Positions 6,103-8,275 of a stretch of 8,275 bases of DNA are shown here, piece by piece (within the stretch, counting starts at the first letter, position 1; each line of letters begins with the position of its first letter). This DNA comes from Planctomycetes bacterium RBG_13_46_10. GTDB taxonomy: Bacteria > Planctomycetota > Phycisphaerae > Sedimentisphaerales > Anaerobacaceae. The notes beneath the pieces were generated by a model that ran no database searches, had not been told where the DNA came from, and saw nothing but the letters and a program-made list of their open reading frames with translations. The stretch is taken from the NCBI GenBank assembly GCA_001824645.1, contig MHYD01000059.1, positions 29,128 to 37,402 of the forward strand. Direction: 5' to 3'. A program made the translations under genes and the position numbers.

Positions 6103-7506
6103 CTAGTCCGTTGGTTCAAAAATTATCCTGCGATAACCGGTAAGGTTATGCGTACCGTCATCCATAACCTCGCATATCACATGAAAGCTCTTTCCCGCTG
6201 AATCGGACGGTACATCTACCGTGGCACTACTCGAGTTGCTGTTTGAGATATTGACATCATTAGAATAGGTACCCGCTTCGGATAGAATCCACCACTTGAA
6301 CGTCAGTTTATCACCATCCGGGTCGTATGTTTTAGAAGCGTCGAGCGTGACTTTCGTGCCTTGCAGGGGCTTCTTCGTCAACATATCAATGCTTTTGTCA
6401 TCATTAATGACGACAACCGGATTTCGGTTTCCTGTGCCGTCCTTTGCCCAGTCCATTCGGGCTGCAAAATTGTTGAAGGTCGCAGGGTAGAAATATTTTT
6501 GATATTTCGTGGAAATCTTATTTGCCGAACCTTGATGGTTTACATACGCAAAGGTTTCGTTGTCCGGGCCCTTGCCCCACTCAAAATATCCACCCCAGCC
6601 GACTTGATTTGGAACGTCCGGGTCATTGAGTCCGGTAGGCATGAGATGAAGAAATGCGGGAGTATCGCCTTCAACTCCATACTTATATTTAGGATACCTG
6701 TTGCCCAGGTTGCCATGGTTCTGGATATGGGTTTCATACTCATTCCAATTGTTCTTGCCCGTGCCATTCTGAAACTTCCAGGCACATTCATCCCATAAAA
6801 ACATAAGGTCCTTTTCAAACTCTCTCCGCATCCATTGATGAGAGCTTTCAGGCCAATTAATTACATTGCCGGATTTTTGGGCTCCGTCCTGATCCGTTAT
6901 CGTATAGGTGCGGAGTTTTTGTAGAAAGGCTTTGAGCTCCTCTGCGATTCGCTCTTGCTGTACCTGCCAGCATGCCTGGGCGAGCGTGTTACCTCCGCCC
7001 CATACAGTTACCCATATGGGTCGATCATCATCTTCATCGGCCAGTGCAATAATCTTGTTGCTTCCGTCAGAAACATTACTTGCACCAATGTACCGGTAAC
7101 CCCTTCTTGTGCTGCCATACATGGCACGGTCTCTTAAATATTTCGCACTTGGCCAGTATCCGATTTCCTGATGCTCATCATCGTGTAAATGTCCAGTCTG
7201 GTTGGAGCGTTTCATCAGATTGGGTAAATCCTTTTCGTATAAATCAATCGTTTCGTGAATCAATTTATAATAAGTCTCACTCGTGTTACTCGCACTCCAG
7301 CCGGTTGAGTGAGCCAGACACTCGATTTCGTACATGTCGGCATGGGCAAAGAGCCGAATAATGGATTGCATGTCATCGGGTTCCACATGGTTGGGTGCAA
7401 TGTCTGTAAGCACAACAAGACGCGGTTTGAGCGGAGCTGCATGGGAAGTTGTTGAAATAGTAATGGAAAGAAATAACATGAATGTTGGTGAAAAAATAGT
7501 TTTCAT
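6103..7506 (-). CDS. Secreted DUF1593 protein (nucleoside-hydrolase-like fold, Sde182-like)
   Basis: A 467-residue exported protein. The signal peptide is about residues 1-24 (MKTIFSPTFMLFLSITISTTSHA). The DUF1593 domain covers about 28-350: KPRLVVLTDIAPNHVEPDDM corresponds to the DxDxxxDD metal-binding entry of nucleoside hydrolases, although the first acidic cluster is altered here (TDIAPNHVEPDD). WVTVWGGGNTLAQA corresponds to the later conserved strand and helix. Residues about 365-463 form a beta-sandwich, PKD/cadherin-like C-terminal domain with DASKTYDPDGDKLTFKWW. Proteins of this family occur in polysaccharide-degrading bacteria and have been called cellulose-binding, but the substrate is not established. 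The start has AGGAG ten bases upstream. It lies downstream of the copy B promoter at 7732-7761, which would give a leader of about 218 bases. Its 3' end abuts the truncated gene at 5902-6069. Confidence 0.88.
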   Translation of the reverse strand: MKTIFSPTFMLFLSITISTTSHAAPLKPRLVVLTDIAPNHVEPDDMQSIIRLFAHADMYEIECLAHSTGWSASNTSETYYKLIHETIDLYEKDLPNLMKRSNQTGHLHDDEHQEIGYWPSAKYLRDRAMYGSTRRGYRYIGASNVSDGSNKIIALADEDDDRPIWVTVWGGGNTLAQACWQVQQERIAEELKAFLQKLRTYTITDQDGAQKSGNVINWPESSHQWMRREFEKDLMFLWDECAWKFQNGTGKNNWNEYETHIQNHGNLGNRYPKYKYGVEGDTPAFLHLMPTGLNDPDVPNQVGWGGYFEWGKGPDNETFAYVNHQGSANKISTKYQKYFYPATFNNFAARMDWAKDGTGNRNPVVVINDDKSIDMLTKKPLQGTKVTLDASKTYDPDGDKLTFKWWILSEAGTYSNDVNISNSNSSSATVDVPSDSAGKSFHVICEVMDDGTHNLTGYRRIIFEPTD

Positions 7507-7682
7507 ATTACTTATGCTCCTAAGTTCTGAATTAGTTAATTATTGAATTCACCTGTTTTCAAGAAAGCAGGGAAAGCCACCTATCAAAATCCCAAAATAT
7601 TTATTTCTGTTTGAAAAATTTATATCTTTTGTCGCTTTTTCAAAGCTGTTGGTTCGTATTATAATTTCGATCTTCTATGAAT
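7507..7682 (-). other. AT-rich region upstream of the DUF1593 gene
   Basis: If transcription starts at the copy B promoter, this is 5' leader RNA. It contains a nine-base inverted repeat TTTGAAAAA (7610-7618) / TTTTTCAAA (7636-7644) with a 17-base loop. No known riboswitch and no further gene are recognised. Confidence 0.35.
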
Positions 7683-7724
7683 TTATAAAAATATTCGCAT
7701 CTTTATTGAGCCGACTCCGGCCAT
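7683..7724 (-). pseudogene. 13-codon remnant of an SGNH-gene paralog
   Basis: The frame reads MAGVGSIKMRIFL and then TAA. Against the SGNH gene start (MAGVSSIKMRIFV), three of the four base differences in the first nine codons plus the following Arg codon are synonymous third-position changes (GCA/GCC, GTT/GTC, CGG/CGA); the fourth changes Ser to Gly. This suggests that the copy was once translated and under selection as a real gene start. Similarity ends after the TTT codon and the rest of the gene is missing. Confidence 0.6.
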
Positions 7725-7821
7725 TAGCTATAGCATAAACTTTTAGGGTGATAAAAGTCAAGAAATTGGCCTGCTTTAGACTCGAGTCTGCATATAAATA
7801 AAATTCTCTAAAAAACAAAAA
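7689..7821 (-). repeat. Promoter/start-codon module, copy B
   Basis: The second copy of the module at 5602-5738, in the same orientation and about 2.09 kb away. Conserved parts are the promoter hexamers, the start codon, the ATAAAAGTCAAGAA core, GCTTTAGA and the A-rich end. It stops exactly where the terminator hairpin at 7823 begins. Confidence 0.85.
7732..7761 (-). promoter_or_regulatory. Sigma-70-like promoter in copy B
   Basis: On the minus strand TTGACT (7761-7756), an 18-base spacer and TATGCT (7737-7732), seven bases before the remnant ATG at 7724. It is conserved relative to the SGNH promoter and is well placed to drive the DUF1593 gene. Confidence 0.6.
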
Positions 7822-7841
7822 ACCCTGTGGGTCACACAGGG
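7809..7841 (-). terminator. Strong intrinsic terminator after the small membrane protein gene
   Basis: The seven-base stem CCCTGTG (7823-7829) / CACAGGG (7835-7841) with a five-base loop is followed on the minus strand by TTTTTTG and six further T. It lies 28 bases after the stop at 7869. An upstream GTGGGT (7852-7847) could pair with ACCCAC (7832-7827) as a competing fold. Confidence 0.85.
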
Positions 7842-7868
7842 CATTAACCCACCGCAGGCGGATAAATA

Positions 7869-8275
7869 TCAAGGACAGTTTTTAAACCCTCTGTAAAAGA
7901 GCAACAACAAAAGTATATTTGATATAGCACTTATAGACATAACATAGATCATAGGGTTCCCGAACTTCGCAAATGTAACGGCGCCAATCCCACCAAGTGC
8001 GACAAACAGTGCGGAACTTATGGCTATTACCCAAGCCCATTTCTCTGATTTTTTCAAACCCAACGAAGAGTATATTGTTAGAAGACCTGCAAAAAGAACC
8101 GCAAATCCACCAAAAACAAAAAAGTAAACAAATCCTGGCACTTTATCTTTGAATGTTCCCTCTTTCATCATTTGCTTATACATTATTGGAGCGAAACTGC
8201 AATGTATTATACCTATAATTGCAATTATTATCCCCACAACGAGAATCCAACGGCTTATAAATTTTACTTTGTCCA
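7869..8275 (-). CDS. Small four-helix membrane protein, unknown function (5' end at window edge)
   Basis: The frame is open to the window edge. A GTG at 8235-8237 is a possible start, but the preceding codons read DKVKFISRWILVV, a natural basic N-terminus running into the first helix. The true start is therefore probably at or just beyond base 8275 (the last two bases would complete an ATG if the next base is T). The visible protein is about 135 residues with four hydrophobic segments: WILVVGIIIAIIGIIHCSFAP, then VYFFVFGGFAVLFAGLLTIYS, then WAWVIAISSALFVALGGIGA, then IYVMSISAISNILLLLLFY. It has no signal for secretion and no recognised catalytic motif; the His and Pro in the first helix (HCSFAP) are the only notable polar features. 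I do not recognise the family. It ends in its own strong terminator, so it forms a transcription unit separate from the DUF1593 gene. Confidence 0.7.
   Translation of the reverse strand, partial: DKVKFISRWILVVGIIIAIIGIIHCSFAPIMYKQMMKEGTFKDKVPGFVYFFVFGGFAVLFAGLLTIYSSLGLKKSEKWAWVIAISSALFVALGGIGAVTFAKFGNPMIYVMSISAISNILLLLLFYRGFKNCP

Noticed and set aside
7675..7872. 65-residue minus-strand reading frame across the copy B module
   Set aside because: It is read in a different frame from the remnant matching the SGNH start, passes through the terminator hairpin and resembles no protein.

Overview
The window looks like a piece of a Planctomycetota genome, most likely the Phycisphaerae/Sedimentisphaerales group. 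This is inferred from protein style, not from a search. The pointers are an ECF sigma factor paired with a membrane protein carrying the 'HIWR-IM-S-IT-YSAAAVI' junction common in that group, secreted polysaccharide enzymes, a GDSL esterase fused to a dockerin-like pair of calcium loops and a LamG domain, and a DUF1593 secreted protein.

Layout. (1) 1-482 (+): the C-terminal part of a TRIC/UPF0126 membrane protein, cut by the window edge. (2) 500-2142 (-): an ECF sigma factor followed by its probable membrane-anchored regulator, joined by a TAATG stop/start overlap. (3) 2378-3643 (+): a secreted GH10 endo-1,4-beta-xylanase, divergent from the sigma gene. (4) 3725-4188: a remnant zone with two adjacent GC-rich hairpins, a nucleotidyltransferase gene broken at its catalytic motif, the small gene that overlaps it in another frame, and a GC-rich palindromic island. 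(5) 4189-5637 (-): the secreted SGNH/GDSL hydrolase with dockerin-like and LamG modules, with a clear promoter. (6) 5902-6069 (+): a signal-peptide-bearing stub that ends where a DUF4932-like domain would begin. (7) 6103-7506 (-): a secreted DUF1593 protein. (8) 7683-7821: a diverged second copy of the promoter and first codons of the SGNH gene. (9) 7869-8275 (-): a small four-helix membrane protein running off the window, followed by a strong terminator.

The three intact enzyme genes fit plant-polysaccharide (xylan-type) breakdown: backbone cleavage by GH10, deacetylation by the SGNH esterase, and a DUF1593 protein of a kind known from cellulolytic bacteria. The SGNH gene and the region upstream of the DUF1593 gene carry the same promoter and leaderless start module, so they may be co-expressed. 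The alternative is that a paralogous gene was lost from the second site. The sigma/regulator pair beside the xylanase is a candidate controller, but no matched ECF promoter was identified.

The most unusual material is not a complete new system. It is a cluster of gene stubs cut at recognisable points, lying beside hairpins, a GC-rich palindrome or a convergent gene end. This suggests a hotspot of small rearrangements between the enzyme genes.
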